64,000 nt of DNA from Cyanobium sp. Aljojuca 7A6 (GTDB lineage Bacteria > Cyanobacteriota > Cyanobacteriia > PCC-6307 > Cyanobiaceae). Below, one piece after another: positions 63,753-64,000 of this stretch. Numbering within the stretch: the stretch's first letter is position 1; each line of letters begins with the position of its first letter. The stretch spans positions 1-64,000 of the forward strand of contig NZ_JAGQCY010000009.1 in NCBI RefSeq assembly GCF_024346455.1, in the 5' to 3' direction. The notes beneath the pieces were generated by a model. It worked only from the letters and a program-made list of their open reading frames with translations, was not told where the DNA came from and made no database searches. The position numbers were made by a program, and so were the translations under genes.

Positions 63753-64000
63753 TCAGTCGCCCGCCGCCATGCCCGACAGCCTGGCCTGGTTCAGGGCGGT
63801 TTCGGCCCGTTGAAACAGATCCCTGAAGCCGGCGTCTTCGGCGCTGAGGCTGGCCACACTCCGGCTGACGGGCAGGGGGTGGCGAACGCCATCCACCAGC
63901 CAGCCCTGCAGCGCCAACCCGGCCCGGAGGCTCTCCGCCTGGGCATGGCCCTCCCGGGCCTCGAGGCCGGTGCGCAACACGGCGAACTCGGCTTCGGTGA
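63753..64000 (-). CDS. C-terminal part of a degenerate GGDEF-domain protein (runs off the window)
   Basis: At least 82 residues; the gene continues past 64000. The last visible residues upstream read TEAEFAVLRTG, aligning with GGDEFAVL, so the signature motif is TEAEF and diguanylate cyclase activity is doubtful. After it come LRAGLALQGWLVDG, LPVSRSVASL (in place of the usual TVSIGVA) and FQRAETALNQARLSG, the ADxALYxAK helix. Its upstream domains are unknown. It is convergent with the last hybrid kinase gene. Confidence 0.75.
   Translation of the reverse strand, partial: TEAEFAVLRTGLEAREGHAQAESLRAGLALQGWLVDGVRHPLPVSRSVASLSAEDAGFRDLFQRAETALNQARLSGMAAGD

Noticed and set aside
1-64000. CRISPR arrays, rRNA and tRNA genes
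   Set aside because: No repeated direct repeats with regular spacers, and no recognisable rRNA or tRNA sequence was seen by eye; a tRNAscan or CRISPR search was not run.

Overview
The window is a contiguous piece of a GC-rich unicellular cyanobacterial chromosome, most likely a Cyanobium / Synechococcus-type alpha-cyanobacterium. The evidence is an ndhF3-ndhD3-cupA-cupS CO2-uptake operon, a GH57 branching enzyme and glgA, an Aap-type amino-acid transporter, and compact gene packing with many ATGA or GTGA overlaps. I recognise no rRNA, tRNA or CRISPR array.

Region 1 (1-11.2 kb), housekeeping and transport: folD, a PgpH-like 7TM-HD (c-di-AMP phosphodiesterase) gene, two fluoride-channel genes (crcB) next to a SemiSWEET-like gene, a PGM1-like ATP-grasp ligase, a coiled-coil membrane protein, leuA coupled to an orphan sugar-ABC permease, a GH57 branching enzyme and a lone AT-richer glycosyltransferase. 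Region 2 (11.4-21.8 kb), all minus strand: ndhF3-ndhD3-cupA-cupS (NDH-1MS, inducible CO2 hydration), followed in the same direction by a binding-protein gene broken by one amber codon and by aapJ-Q-M-P. Region 3 (22-41 kb): a P-type Ca2+-like ATPase, a CPA2 antiporter, a KimA-like K+ importer, an SLC13 carrier with RCK_C domains, DedA, a deacetylase/formyltransferase pair, peptide deformylase, an NCS2-type permease, pyrC, ybjQ, murF, a Pro-rich membrane protein, glgA and an L,D-transpeptidase.

Region 4 (41.1-54.8 kb), exopolysaccharide (EPS) locus: an approximately 10.8 kb minus-strand gene string (wza, a frameshifted wzz, wzy, wzx, three GT2 genes, pssD/pssE-like genes, the initiating sugar transferase and an RsbW-like kinase). 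Facing it on the plus strand are a GT8 gene and a pyruvyl-transferase gene. The initiating transferase carries an N-terminal STAS domain and overlaps the RsbW-like kinase gene, which suggests partner-switch control of the glycan-initiating enzyme itself.

Region 5 (54.9-64 kb), signalling: an H-NOX sensor, a HNOBA-hybrid histidine kinase with REC and HPt, a REC-PP2C phosphatase, a stand-alone STAS protein, a PAS protein, two more hybrid kinases and the end of a degenerate GGDEF protein. Regions 4 and 5 together hold every part needed for a nitric-oxide/redox-sensing phosphorelay that would drive a PP2C/STAS/RsbW partner switch and so gate EPS initiation. The parts are visible in the sequence; the wiring between them is inference. 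Two genes, one aapJ copy and wzz, look disrupted, and sequencing error must be excluded for both.
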